Assembly (NCBI GenBank): GCA_026873275.1
Contig: JANTUC010000004.1
Span: 806,001 to 870,000, forward strand
Length of the DNA stretch: 64,000 bases
Reading direction: 5' to 3'
Origin: Pseudopithomyces maydicus
Taxonomy: Eukaryota; Ascomycota; Dothideomycetes; Pleosporales; Didymosphaeriaceae
Shown one piece after another: positions 22,925 to 34,979 of the stretch (within the stretch, counting starts at the first letter, position 1; every line of letters starts with the position of its first letter). Under the pieces are notes generated by a model that worked only from the letters and a program-made list of their open reading frames with translations, made no database searches and was not told the DNA's origin. The position numbers were made by a program, and so were the translations under genes.

Positions 22925-23892
22925 ATGGGTAGCATTGGCAACATGTCGTCAAAAGGACTTCCCGAGTTCAGCCTGAGCGGCAAAGTTATCCTGGTGTCGG
23001 GAGCTGCACGTGGGCTTGGTCTTACACAAGCAGAGGCCCTTCTTGAAGCAGGAGCTACCGGTCTGTCCTGCAATGCCCTGCACCGCCCTATGCATTGACA
23101 ACCTAGTAGTATATGCCCTTGACCGACTCCCCGAGCCCTCGCCAGACTTTCACAGAATTGCCGAACGTGCAGAGAAGGAGCTTGGCACACATCTCGAATA
23201 CCGCCAGATCGATGTACGAGAGGTCGAGCAGCTCGGCAAGATCGTTGAAGACATTGCGAGCAAGCACGGCAGGCTGGACGGGCTCATTGCAGCTGCCGGG
23301 ATCCAGCAAGAGACTCCGGCACTCGAATACACGGCAGCGGATGCCAATCGCATGTTTGAGGTCAATGTCACGGGTGTTTTCATGACCAGCCAGGCCGTCG
23401 CCAAACAGATGATCAAGTTTGGCAACGGTGGAAGCATTGTTCTGATCGCCAGCATGTCTGGGTCCGTAGCCAACAAGGTAAGCTTTCTCCGATGAATAGC
23501 GAAAAGGTGAGAACTAACGTACGTCAGGGTCTCATCTGTCCCGCATACAACGCGTCGAAGGCTGGTGTGATACAGCTCGGTCGCAACCTGGCAATGGAGT
23601 GGGGCCAGTACAACATCCGCGTCAACACCATCTCACCCGGTTACATCGTCACGGCTATGGTCGAGGAGCTCTTCGTCAAGTTCCCGGAACGCAAAGAGAC
23701 GTGGCCCAAGGATAACATGCTCGGCCGTCTTTCCAAGCCGGAGGAATACCGGGGTGCCGCAGTGTTCCTGCTGAGCGATGCCAGCAGCTTCATGGTACAG
23801 TTCTACATGGGATGACGCTTGAATAATGACTGACTGACTTGTGACAGACGGGATCGGACCTCAAGATTGACGGCGGCCACACTGCGTGGTAG
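22925..23892 (+). CDS. Short-chain dehydrogenase/reductase (classical SDR)
   Basis: Exons 22925-23060, 23107-23477, 23528-23794 and 23848-23892 (introns 46, 50 and 53 nt) give 272 aa. The cofactor loop is LVSGAARGLGLTQAEAL, a TGxxxGxG variant with Ser in place of Thr. The NAG-like motif is AAAGIQQE. Catalytic residues are Ser about 161 or 163 (VLIASMSGS), Tyr176 and Lys180 (YNASKAG). INRVNTISPGYI-type and KIDGGHTAW segments close the fold; the last exon of 15 codons supplies the usual DGG ending. It resembles fungal polyol or sorbose reductase-like SDRs with the YALDR cofactor-specificity region, but the substrate cannot be read from sequence. Confidence 0.92.
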
Positions 23893-24440
23893 TTGTGACG
23901 GTGGGAGTGAATGGGACGCGTTGTTCAGCATGGAATCAAGCACGGCGTTGGAACAGGACGGGGTTTCATTCAGCACCTTGTAGACGTAATATGAAATCAG
24001 AATTATTAGTCGTCGTCGTCGTCGTGGATGCTGAACTGTGTAAAGGCGGGCAAGCGTAGATACTCGGAGGTCCGCCATCGATCTGCAGCCCGCCGCCCCA
24101 GCCCTACGCACTGACTGACTAAGCACTCGAGGCTGCAACCTTCCAGGAACAATACCGCAGGACGTCCACGGGTTTAACAGCACACAGCCCTTCTTCGCGC
24201 CTGCCCTGCTGCCGGCGATGACCATGCCTGTCAAGTAGGCGCACCTCTGGAGCTCGACGCTCCGTTCAAACACGCCCGCCATTTGCACTGTCGTCCATAC
24301 AATATCGCGAGGCGCAACCCGAACGACAGCGACGCTGCATCGACCGCTGCTGTGCATGATAGCTGCCCGTCATCTAGGACCTTGCCCACGCTTAGAGCAC
24401 ACGCCATAGAGACCCCGAGACCCTAGCCCACAGCCTTGTC
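23893..24440. other. Intergenic, 5' region of the ZZ/EF-hand gene
   Basis: A 548-bp stretch with a GTC-type triplet tract at 24009-24026. A 184-codon minus-strand frame (23803-24357) has no recognisable domain and is not called. CA/CG-rich sequence leads to the ATG at 24441. Confidence 0.5.
24009..24026. repeat. Trinucleotide (GTC)n microsatellite
   Basis: About six GTC units in a row, near the 3' end of the SDR gene and outside any called gene. Confidence 0.8.
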
Positions 24441-27400
24441 ATGCCTGGCTCGACGCCCTCGTCCGTTTCACGATATCGACCTGCAATCCTTGTACTCACC
24501 GGCGCGGCCGCCGCGTACGCAGCATGGCTGGTCTACGACAGCTTCACCGGCTCGCCGCCCGAGGGCCTCCGCCGGAGCAATGCGGTTCGCAGGTCGAACA
24601 ATCGCGCCCGTGCCCGCAATCGTTCGCAGTCAGCTCGAACTGCACAGCAGCTCCTGGCTGAGACGATGCCCTTGGGCGAGTTTGACTTCTTCGGACACAT
24701 CATCCCCTTGGATCCCAGGGACATGATGCCCTACCAGTCTCTGCTCGAGCTGGGACGCGAGCTCCAGCCGAATGTGACTGACGATATCATCGACAGTCGC
24801 ATTGACCAGCTCTACGACTTGTACATTGACCGCCTCCTAGGCGCTCTGTCCCAAGGACGCACCCTCGCCGAGATTCCCTCTGCGGAATTGGATGCCATAC
24901 TAAGCATCACCGATGCCCAGTTACCAGGTAATCACAACCCCACCCTGGCACAGAACAGGTCAACCAGAATAGCAGTATTGATGACTTCAGGAAACGGCTT
25001 GACTGAGGTGCTTCAGCGGCTTCGCACTAGGACTTCCATTGTTGATATGCAGGGGCGGCCCGTTGATGACCTGGGAAGCATACCGCCTACCGAGGTTGGC
25101 GACTGGGAGGACGAGATTGCGGGCGATGCAGAAGGTCAGACGCTTCAGCGAACCTTGTATCATATAGCAGAAGATCGTGCTAGACATGAGGGCATCGTCC
25201 ATCGTGGCATCACCTGTAATGGGTGCGAGACTAGGCCCATCCGTGGCATCAGGTGGCACTGTGCAAATTGTGCCGACTTCGACTTGTGCTCTGATTGCCA
25301 CGCGACCAATTCGCACGTCAAAACGCACATCTTTTATGAGATCCGTGTGCCGGCACCTAATCTTAGCATCACTAGGCAGGAACCCCTGTATCCTGGACGG
25401 CCGCATATGATGAGTGCTTCGGTCGATCCAAAACTTAAGAGACGTCTTGTCAACGACACTCGCATGGAAGCTGAGGAGATTGAAGGTTTGTGGGATCAGT
25501 TTACCTGCCTTGCAACGACCCCTTGGTCAACAGACCCGAACGCCGTAGGCTGGGCGCTCGATCGACGTGCTTTCAATCATGCTTTTATACCACGTTATTC
25601 GACCTTCAAGTCGGCGCCAAATCTCATCTACGACCGCGTGTTTTCTTATTTTGATACCGATCACAACACCTTGATTGGCTTCGAGGAATTCGTCAAAGGG
25701 ATTGACGGTTTGCATGCGACTGATACACACGTCAAACTTCGAATTGTTTTTAACGGTTACGATGTCGACGGCGATGGTTACATTTCGAGGAAAGATGTCT
25801 TGAGGATATTCCGCGCACACTATGCTATCGAGAGAGAAGCCACGAGAAATTTTCTTGCAGAGTCCGCCGAGGAAATGTCTGTTCGAGGCGCACTCGAAAT
25901 AATACAATCAGCCCAACCCTTGGGCTCAGCCTTCACTCAAGGTGCAATAGAGCCAGGAGAGCCCAACTGGCTGCTCAGGGGCAAGCCATCAGATGATGAG
26001 GTGCGTTTTGCTATTTATGATACTGTATCGCCACGCTAATTAATATTCAGGTTGACACGGCGCCAGTTGCGGAAAACCGATCTGATACGATGGAGCGGGG
26101 AGCCATTATCGCGAATACACATCCTCGTCGAAATGATCAGGATGGGCAGATGTTAGTCAATGGCGCTCTTAGAGATAGGTGGGCCCGAAGACAATTTTAC
26201 ACCGACGAAGAAGAAGGATTTACCAGACCTGAGGGTGCTGGTGATGGTCCAACTCCTCCATTGGAGGATGAAAGACCTGACGGATATCGTGAAGAGGAAA
26301 TGGAGGAACATGAACAAAATGAACCACCAACCCCGGAATCAGACCGTCCAAGGTGGTCTCGATCTTCTTCTAGAGTTCGATTCCAAGATGATGTGGATGT
26401 CGAAACACGTTCCAACGCATCGACTTCCTCAAGGCCTATCGGCGAACGCTGGGGTGGTTATGAGGTCCCCGAGCCAGAGAAAGATCTTGGAAGAGAAGTG
26501 CTTTATCAGGTAACCCAACAAGCTTTCAATGAGCTTCTCGATCCGCTGTTCAGGATCAGCGAAGACGATGCGATGAAGGCATACGCTTGGCGAGACGAAC
26601 GGCGACGTCATACTAATGATATCGACGGCATTCTCGAAAATTTTAACGCTCAAACAGACTTACTGGGACGGATGCTCCGGATAGGAGTCTTCACCTATGT
26701 CAATTGCGTGATGAAGGCTTTTCATTCACGCGACTGGGCCGTTCTTGAAGACAGCCAACCCCTTACTCCTGAGAGAGTGGACAAGTTATGCAGAGACGGG
26801 TTCAATGATGCCGAAACTTCCATATTTTCACTGACGGAGCCATGGGGTGAAGACTCAAACCAGCCAGATGTAAACAAGCTATGGACTATGATGTTATACA
26901 GGACTCAACTGCACCACGAAATGACGAGCACCGTGAAAGCACTATTAGAAAGACGTGGCTGGCTGTCGAAGTCTGATGAAACAAAGGAGCAACTCCGATC
27001 ACCTCTTCATCAAGGTATCAAATCGCCACAGCTAAATGGCCACAATTCACCTGAGGTGGGCAAAGACCCAACCCTTCCGCAGTTCCGTCCAAACTCGCTG
27101 AAGGATTTCATAATTGCTGCCACTTTGCCTCTTGAGTCAGTGGACTACCACGAAGAGATTCTATTGTCCCCGCCCGGGTTCGGTAAGTTGATTCATGTTC
27201 CATACATGTCTATATCTCCATGTTTACTCACTATTCTTCCAGGCCCACTCTTCGTCTTGCCGCGTCCCACCAGTGTTTCCAGCTCTTCAGACAAAAAATC
27301 AGCTAACGAGGTCGGCACCGCACCCTACACCATCGATGAACATGGCATCACGCTTTCTCGTCCTTTGTCGCTTCCAGACGGAGCAACGCATCCGATCATG

Positions 27401-27822
27401 CATATCCTCTACTTGGATGAATCAAATGACATCGCTGATGAGACCCGCCTCCTAAGTTTACATCCGTCTTTCGACCCAGATGCGCCGCATCAGGATGGAA
27501 CATTTGATCAGGTGAGTCTTTTACATCGCCCAATCATTGTGATCCAGATGTCATCGCGATCAACATGAAACACGATAATAATCAATTTGACCCTGATCTA
27601 ACACGGATTCTGTAGGCTATCATCGCTGCTGCATACGACGAGGAGCTATCCGCTGCCAACCCGCACCTACGGCTTGTCGCTTTAGCATACATAGAGTCGG
27701 TCGATCGCCGGGACAATGAAAGAAAAGGCGCAGGCAAAATCAGCTTTGAGGAGTTTGAGCAAGCGGCAAGGGAGGGTCGGATGAGGTTTTTGGAGAGCTG
27801 GATGGATTGGGTGAGCTTTTAG
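24441..27822 (+). CDS. Membrane-anchored ZZ-type zinc finger and EF-hand protein
   Basis: Exons 24441-26000, 26051-27182, 27243-27511 and 27616-27822 (introns 50, 60 and 104 nt) give 1055 aa. An N-terminal hydrophobic segment (residues about 13-32, PAILVLTGAAAAYAAWLVY) is followed by an Arg/Ser-rich stretch. A ZZ zinc finger (about 250-300) shows ITCNGCETRPIRGIRWHC then CADFDLCSDCH. Two EF-hands follow: YFDTDHNTLIGFEEF (about 402-416), and YDVDGDGYISRKDVLRIF (about 441-458), whose loop is fully canonical. The second half is acidic and low in known motifs, ending with FEEFEQAAREGRMRFLESWM. Fungal relatives are annotated as EF-hand/ZZ domain proteins of unknown role. A Ca2+-responsive, membrane-tethered adaptor is inference. 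Confidence 0.88.
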
Positions 27823-28313
27823 GCGAAGCGTTGGTGGCTCCCTCGAGATTAGGGGTTCTATATATATGCAGAAGGTACGAACAAGTATACCTTGGTTTTG
27901 TTACTGTAGATCAATACGTTGGCCTACAATGAACTCGCTCCGAACAGCATTTCATACTTTTTTCTGCATGATGCCTTTGAAAGATGTGGGTGAATTCAGA
28001 TGGAGACGATGAAGTCAATTGGAAGTGCACGTAATCTAGTCTTGCAGCGTTATTGCGAGTAGTGCAATATCTGGTCTTGAAGAAGAGCTAAAGCTAAGAC
28101 ACTAGCACTGTGACTTGTCTAGGAAGATTTACGCATCAAGTTCAATCAATGATAACTTTGCTAAAATCCATCCAGCTATTCGACTAGACATCTCATCTTG
28201 CATACTTCTTTCCTGTTCTAGGAGGGGAAACAAAATTCCTCTTCAAAATCTACTGCGTCTTCCTTTCCCTCTTCACCACCACCCAGTGAGTAAACGCCCG
28301 AGAAACAACCATA
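27823..28313. other. Convergent 3' intergenic region
   Basis: This 491-bp stretch lies between two converging genes. It is AT-rich with a TATATATA run near 27861, and presumably holds both polyadenylation regions. No gene is seen. Confidence 0.5.
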
Positions 28314-31300
28314 CTACGACGAACCATCGTTACCCCAATCCGATTTCACAGGTCCACTAGCCCCAGAAGCCGCCTGTTCATGCCCTTGTGGGCCAGATCC
28401 CTCCCAGATATTTCTAATCTCTTCATTAAACCGGGGCATATCCGGTCGAGACTGCTGTTGTGGCGCTGCATGTGGCGGAGGCGGTACGTGCTGTCCACGC
28501 GGAGACGGGCCCGAGAACTGGGCTCCTGGCTGCGGCTCTGGAGTATAGCCTCGCGCATATCTTTCTGTTTGGGGTTCCCAGCTCTGGCGGGCCGCAGCAG
28601 GGTGTTGCTGAGATGGGTGCACGCCGGGGTTGGGCTGGGAATTTTGGTACGAGTCGCGTTCGTAGGATTGGTATGGTTGCTGCGAGTAAGACTGCTGCTG
28701 GTAGCTCTGTTGGTATCGTGAGTGCTGTGGAGGGGCAGAGTTTTGGAAACTGTGCTGCGGCGAATGGCCTTGAGGGCGATTTGGTGCGCTTTGGGAGGCG
28801 AGGTAGAAAGCGTGTCTCTTATCCATAGCTGTGCCCTCCATGTTTTGAGTCTTGACTACACGATTGTCTTCGTCGATCCAGATGGCACGCAGTCTTGCCT
28901 CTTTAGCCCTTCTAGAAGCATTGGTTCCGTGCAACTCATTAATGTATCTGGTGAATTCCAGGTAGGCATCTCGCACGACCTCGAAATGATCTACTCTCAG
29001 TTTCACTACGATGTCGGGGTTTTCTGTGTCTTTGAGGCTCCTATCTTGAGTTTCGAATTCTGCGAGGGCCAAGGCTGTCTGGCAGGCATTACGTATCTGG
29101 CGCCCATTCCAGCGTGCCTGGGGATTCTCAGCATAGTGTTGCGCTGCGAAGCCTGCGATCAATTCCCTGTCGATTTTTATTACACGACCTTTGGTTTTGA
29201 AACGGTCCTCTATCATGTCCATGTTCAATATAAACACCTTGACCGTTTTTTCCTGGTTCAGTTCGGGGTAGTATAGGCTGACGTGGATGCGTGATGTGAA
29301 AGCCTCGTCAAAATCACCAACACGGTTCGTCGTCAGGAAAAGGATACCTGAGTAATACTCCATCAGACGAAGGAACACTAGATAAATCGTCAGCTGTATG
29401 CTATATTTAAGTACAAAACGTAACTTACCTGCTACAAGTCCGTTTCTTTTGAAGTCTTCCTTCGTACGCTCCGCAAGGAAAACGTCCGCCTCGTCCAACA
29501 AGAGAATGCAGTCCCATTTGTTCGCTAATGAGAAATTCTTTTCGAGGGCTGTTTCTACTTCTGTAGCGGTTGTCCCAAGGTCACCTGTTTATCAATATTC
29601 TGTCAATTTATACAGCCTAGATTAGGAGCGGAGGACAACTTCACGTACCGCAGGTAATCTGGAACAATGGTTTTTCAAACAGCTCGGCAACACCCTCTGT
29701 TTATGAGGTAAGATTAGCGCAAGGGCTTGATACAGACAAGAACAGAACTACGAACCGGCAGTGGAAGTTTTGCCAACACCAGGGGCTCCATGCAGCAGCA
29801 TGATCAGTCCTTTCCCTGTAACCAAGTCAACAAATATTTAAGTGTGAACAAGGCATTATAACACACCCTTTCCTTTTACGATATCAAACTCTTCTCTATG
29901 ACCTGTTGCGGACTTTTTGTCCCGGAAATGCTGCGCAATGAGCGAAACAATCATAGAATGATGTCCTTTTTCGAGCACAAGGCGATTGAATGCCAGAGTG
30001 GGCTCTGCTTTCGCTTTCTTTTTACTCCTGTAGCTGTTCATTTTCTTTGGTGCCATTCTATTGACACTCGGGTGGTCAGAAGTATGAATATCACTAAGAT
30101 GTGTGAGATCTAGTTTAGCTGGCGAGTTGTATTAGTATATGGTGCAATAAGGTTTTACTATGAGTGGGACTTGTAGCATACCAAATTTCCGGCTGCGAAG
30201 AATGAATCCAAATACACGGTATGACATAATAACCAGCTCTTCATCAGAACATTGCTCGGTCTGGAGTTCTCTCAATGGTCGAGGCATGATGATAATGGGA
30301 GGGTGTTTGTCAACAGCATCCGATGGAGGAAGCAGACTCTCAATATATGCAGCCATCTGTTTGCCGTCCACATACTGGTCATCGTGTACAAATTCGTCTT
30401 TACAGCATTCACCACTGCAGACAACTTTACTGACCCTAAAAGACTCTTCAGTCGTATCCATGAGTGAGGTAAGTGTCGGCTTCCAGGTGTTATTCATGTT
30501 TTCCTGCTCTATTTGCAATTGCCGCTGCCGATACTCGAACGGATTCAATCCAGCGGTTTCTTGGGGAGACATAGACCTTCGTGGTTTGTCGTGCATGGTA
30601 AAAGTCGTCTCAAAGTCGATCACAACCGGGCTCTCAACCTCATCTTTTGTTTCCAGAGTCATCCCAGCGTAGTACATGTGCTTACCTCTGACAACGTCCA
30701 GAAATCGTGCGCCTCGGTGTACGAGTTTCTTTCGGTATCTCTCGGGCGCAGGAACACTCTCTAACTCCTCCCATTCTTCTTCAGTGTATTCAGATTGTTT
30801 AACAACGTGCAAACGAAGAGGATAAACTTCCAGGGATGTGATATCACGTTGGCCATCAAACCTATGAAATTCGAAACTCTTTCGGACCGGTCCAATATTC
30901 AACCCGTCGAAGTCGATAAAGACGCATATAAGACTCAAATCGGGCAGCTTCTCAGTGCTCTGCCGATTGCTGGTTGAGTCATACCACCGCTCCCAACGCG
31001 TGGCGACCCGATGTTTGGCACTAGAGACACCTATAACTTTGTACACCTGTTTACCGTCGCTGCTTATGACTTCTACACCTGGCCGAAAAATGTGCCATAG
31101 GTCGGAGAAGAAGACTTTTCGGCATTCAGGACTGTTAAGATAGTTTCGCTTAGCCACGATGTTGCTATCTATGAATCTCAATAAGCATCGTAGATGAGCT
31201 AGTGCACTCAACGATCGTGTCAGATCATTGACTTTGTCCTCCTCATATTCTTCCTCTTCCTCTTCCTCTTCTTCAATTTCCACATGGCGAATAGTGGCTC

Positions 31301-32638
31301 CGATGCTGTCCGGTTTCATTTGTGCCACTTTCTCAACTGCAACATCTGAGTCTGGGGATAAGGTAGGTAGTTGCAGGTTGGATTGAGAAGTAGTGTCTTC
31401 AACGAAGGCGGTCTTAGGCGTTTTTTCAGTGGCGGTACCGCTAAGTAAAATAGCTGTCGAATGACCGCTAGGGCTCAAAAGTTTCCGGAACCTTTTTTCC
31501 AGGGCTTTGCACCAATCTCTGAGAGCTTTTTCTCGATATACCAAAGCCTTGTATGGTCTCAAAAACACAGCTTCCATTTCCTTCAGTTCGATCAACGTTC
31601 TGGCGTCAGATCCTAGGATTGCAGAAAAGATACGGAGCAAAGGATCAGAGTGTATTCGAATTCTTTCAGGAATTGGGGCGCCAGCGGGGAAAATGAAGCT
31701 AATGACTTTTCGTTTCGTAGTTGCTTTGCAGCTTTCTTCGTTGGCTGAGCCGAAGCCCCAAACCAGTACTCGGACGTATCATTGCTATCATCAGTCGCAG
31801 GCTCACCTATCAGAATCTCTACAACGTTGACAGGATTTTCTCCTGCTCTGCTCAAAGACTTGAACGGATACCAATCTAGCCATATAGGGTCAGGTCCATT
31901 AGCACCCTGGACGGCTGTCTCTATTGTGTTGGCATTCTGTTCCCCATTACCTGGAGCACCGCTCTCGGCCATGCGACGCTCACGTCGCGCTCTGTCTTCT
32001 TCAGCTTTTTTGTTTTCCAGCCTTTTGCGTTGAAGTTCCTCGCCCAGGAACATACGATCCAGATCCCACTCAAAAGATTTCCGTAACCTATCACGGCGAT
32101 CTGCCCAGTCGATAATATCATCGTAGTTGTCTCTAGCTATCACATTGTTATGCTCATGTCTGAATTCAGTTGCATTGCATTCGTGAGCCGGGTCTAATAT
32201 GTCTGGCCGTTTGAATTCAGGCTCAGCTGTTAAGCCTCTCGAGAATGTGAACCAATGGTGATCTCCGCTGCTAATCCAACGGCCATCTTCAGTGAACGAA
32301 TTAACTTTCAACTTGAAAGGGCCTTTGTTTACTTCCCATTCCTTCCGATGTTTATAAAGACACGACTCCATACGTTTGAATTGCTCCATTTCGATTTGCA
32401 TCCTTGAATCAATCGGCGGGGACGTGGGAGTTCCCGGGTTAACCTGGGCTTGCCGTATCTCTAGCTGTACCAACTTTTGCTTCAAGGCCTCGATCTCCTT
32501 GGAGAATTCCGATTCAGACGAGGCTTCGAACGATCTGCTTCCTCTCGACCCACCGATTGTTTGCGACTCGCCGGGATGAGGAGCACTAGCTTCGGTGATC
32601 TCACCTGACATTGAATCATCATCATTAACTTGCGCCAT
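28314..32638 (-). CDS. AAA+ ATPase, fungal DUF7025-AAA type; one frame break
   Basis: Exons, 5' to 3': 32638-30182 (with a frame break), 30118-29867, 29815-29756, 29696-29649, 29584-29429 and 29377-28314. Introns are 63, 51, 59, 64 and 51 nt. The N-terminal part has a coiled coil (SKEIEALKQKLVQLEIRQAQ) and the ERIRIHSDPLLRIF region typical of this fungal family. An acidic tract contains nine Glu in a row. The AAA module follows: Walker A HGAPGVGKTSTA, Walker B CILLLDEADVFL, sensor-1 ILFLTTNRVGDFDEA, and ARWNGRQIRNACQTAL as sensor-2/lid. The C-terminus is Gln/Tyr/Pro-rich. The frame changes by one base at the C run 31675-31678; a 44-nt intron with a weak GTCATT donor is the alternative but would remove conserved PER. 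The upstream TTG-initiated extension is ignored. Confidence 0.87.
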
Positions 32639-33038
32639 GCTTTGTATTTCTGTATGTTCTAAAGTGTTGTTTTGTGTCAATGGCAGGGTGAGGTGGGTGG
32701 GACAACAAGTGTTGCTGCGGGTTTCTGCAGGTAGGATATGAACCGCAAGGTATCGGCGACTTTTTCTTTTAAAGATGAAGGAATAACGACCTTCTAAAAT
32801 CGTAACCGGTGTGTCCTGACCAGCCTCGTCACGCCGGAAAAGGCAGCTTTAGACGAGCTTATGCTGGGTCACGAATCTAGGCAACGATAACTGGTCCCGG
32901 TAGTTAATTTCAGGCCTGTAAACTGGGTGACGAGAATTCCCTCTCACGTGGTACAATTGAGGCAGTGCAGATAAGCATCTGAACTGGGCTTCGGCATGCA
33001 TCTCCTGCAGAGCCTCTTCATCTTACCCTCGTTTTGCT
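32639..33038. promoter_or_regulatory. Divergent promoter, AAA+ ATPase / STAND-like gene
   Basis: A 400-bp region between two start codons on opposite strands. It contains AT-rich stretches (for example tttttcttttaaag near 32761). No TATA box close to either start was recognised. Confidence 0.45.
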
Positions 33039-34979
33039 ATGGCGGAACCGCCCATACCAGTGATCACCAAGCGAGTTCCAACCATCGAATTCATCGATCA
33101 TCGTCTACCCAAATATCATCCATTGTTCGCAACTCAAGCTGTGCATTACGATTCGCTGGCGAAGCAATTCGTTCCCAGTAGCCAGGCAATGGCACCAAAT
33201 AACAGTAGCAGCCTTGTAAACCACACGAAGCCAAATGCGATCTATAGTTCCGGTAGCCATATTCATCGACCAGAATGGAAAGACGCAAATACCATGACAT
33301 TCTGGAATAACGTCTTTCCTGAGTCTATGTCGCGTTTTCAGTGCACACCAGAGCCTAAAAGTCGGCCAAGTACTTATGATATAAGAAACAAAACTGATTG
33401 GCATACTGTGTATGACACTCTGGAATTGGCGCGACAAAAATACCAAGCGAGCGGAGGTCTGGTGGGAAAGATAAGGAAAGTGCGGCGGAAAGGTGCGGAT
33501 AACATTACTCCTGGAGCTGAAGCAGCGAAGATGGCATCCAAAGTGGTCCCACAAGACAATATCGCAACACCCGTTGTCGGTGCTATAGTAATTGTTCTCG
33601 ATGCTCTAAAAGCCTCTTCAATCGTACGTAATCAGGTTCTGAACGGTTTCGATGACCTCGATCTCATCTTTTCCGACGTTGAGCTATTTTTGGCCACCGT
33701 ATTTCAAGGCGATTTGAATATACATAATGCATCAATCGATTTGATTGTAACGACACTGGATGCCATAGAAAAAGCAATTGGCTTTTTTCTAAGCAGCGAG
33801 TGGGCCCGTGGGGGTAGGGCGTTTTTCAGTGGTACAGATTATCAGAAAGACTTGAGGGACAGTATTGAGATGATACAGACAAAAAGCAGCAATCTTTTAC
33901 AGCAGGCAGAGAGGTCGCATATTTTCGAATCCCATTGGTCTGGTATGGAGACAAGGAAAAACCAAGCTCAGATACTCTCTAAGGTTGAAGTTGCAGTAAG
34001 TGCGACTAATTCGATTAGTGATTTGTTGAATGATCACCTCCAAGAAAAAGAACGCCATTTGGAGCAAGTAAGACGCGACCTCGAAGCAGCTCGACAGGAA
34101 AACATCTACCTCAGAGTAGAGAATGGAATTCTTCGATCAACGTCGCCACTTCCTCAACAACAGCGAATCCAAGACGATGTCGCGACTTGGTACGTCAATC
34201 AAAATACTTTGCGTCAGATGATCGATACATTCGATCTTGACCTTACCGACGGAGCTTTTATAAGCGATAAGAAGGAGCAGCTTTCCTCAAAGGACAGATC
34301 TAGGGCTGAACAGATTGTCAATAAGCCGCTCTTCCGGAATTGGATCGTATCAGCGTCTTCTGCAAAGCTTCTCGTGCACTGGGGACCCCGTTTCCCGAAG
34401 ATAGTTGCTCGAGTATCCCCGCTATCGGTATTTTGCACGACCTTGGCCGGATCCTTACGGACCAAAGGCCAATTTATATCCGCAGTGTGGTTTTGCGGGC
34501 AACACATCGATGTTACTGAGCCAGGCGCGCACACCGGTGGCCAGGGGATGCTTTCAAGTTTAATCGATCAGCTCTTAAGGCAGTTCCAATTCGATACCAG
34601 GCCATTATACAACCAGATGGATCTGGAGAGCCTCCAAGAGGGTGACGTTGCCGTCTTGTGTGAGCTTTTACGTACACTTGTGCGGCAGCTCCCGCCAACC
34701 ATGACGCTATTCGTAATTGTGGACGGCGTAGCTTTATTCGAAAGAGATGAGTTCGAGGCAGACGCATCGCAGGCGTTTCTTACCTTGATCCACTTGGTCG
34801 CCGACACAAACGTGATGGCTGCTGTCAAGCTGCTGTTTACCAGCACACCTGGCACAGATATTGTCCGAGCTGCCTTCGAACACGATGATTTGATTCTGAC
34901 TATAGATAGCTCGCCAGTCGCAGCAGTGACAAGCGAAGAGCGAATGGTCAGGGAGCTGGGTGAGCTGGAGGGTACCTAG
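33039..34979 (+). CDS. STAND/NACHT-like fungal protein without a visible P-loop
   Basis: A single exon of 646 codons with no intron. The N-terminal third (WHTVYDTLELARQKYQASGG, then GKIRKVRRKGADNITPGAEA and PQDNIATPVVGAIVIVLDAL) matches the helical domain found in front of many fungal STAND ATPases. A coiled coil follows (LQEKERHLEQVRRDLEAARQ). The C-terminal half looks like a NACHT-type core: GQFISAVWFCGQHID, GGQGMLSSLIDQLLRQFQFD, then TLFVIVDGVALFERDEFE as a Walker-B-like strand and AAVKLLFTSTPGTDIV as sensor. Where Walker A should be, the sequence reads LLVHWGPRFPKIVARVSPLS, with no GxxGxGKS. No repeat domain (WD, ANK or TPR) follows. A sensor or scaffold role is inference. Confidence 0.75.
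   Translation: MAEPPIPVITKRVPTIEFIDHRLPKYHPLFATQAVHYDSLAKQFVPSSQAMAPNNSSSLVNHTKPNAIYSSGSHIHRPEWKDANTMTFWNNVFPESMSRFQCTPEPKSRPSTYDIRNKTDWHTVYDTLELARQKYQASGGLVGKIRKVRRKGADNITPGAEAAKMASKVVPQDNIATPVVGAIVIVLDALKASSIVRNQVLNGFDDLDLIFSDVELFLATVFQGDLNIHNASIDLIVTTLDAIEKAIGFFLSSEWARGGRAFFSGTDYQKDLRDSIEMIQTKSSNLLQQAERSHIFESHWSGMETRKNQAQILSKVEVAVSATNSISDLLNDHLQEKERHLEQVRRDLEAARQENIYLRVENGILRSTSPLPQQQRIQDDVATWYVNQNTLRQMIDTFDLDLTDGAFISDKKEQLSSKDRSRAEQIVNKPLFRNWIVSASSAKLLVHWGPRFPKIVARVSPLSVFCTTLAGSLRTKGQFISAVWFCGQHIDVTEPGAHTGGQGMLSSLIDQLLRQFQFDTRPLYNQMDLESLQEGDVAVLCELLRTLVRQLPPTMTLFVIVDGVALFERDEFEADASQAFLTLIHLVADTNVMAAVKLLFTSTPGTDIVRAAFEHDDLILTIDSSPVAAVTSEERMVRELGELEGT

Noticed and set aside
23803..24357. 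184-codon minus-strand frame near the SDR 3' end
   Set aside because: It overlaps the SDR last exon and the ZZ/EF-hand promoter, and has no domain.
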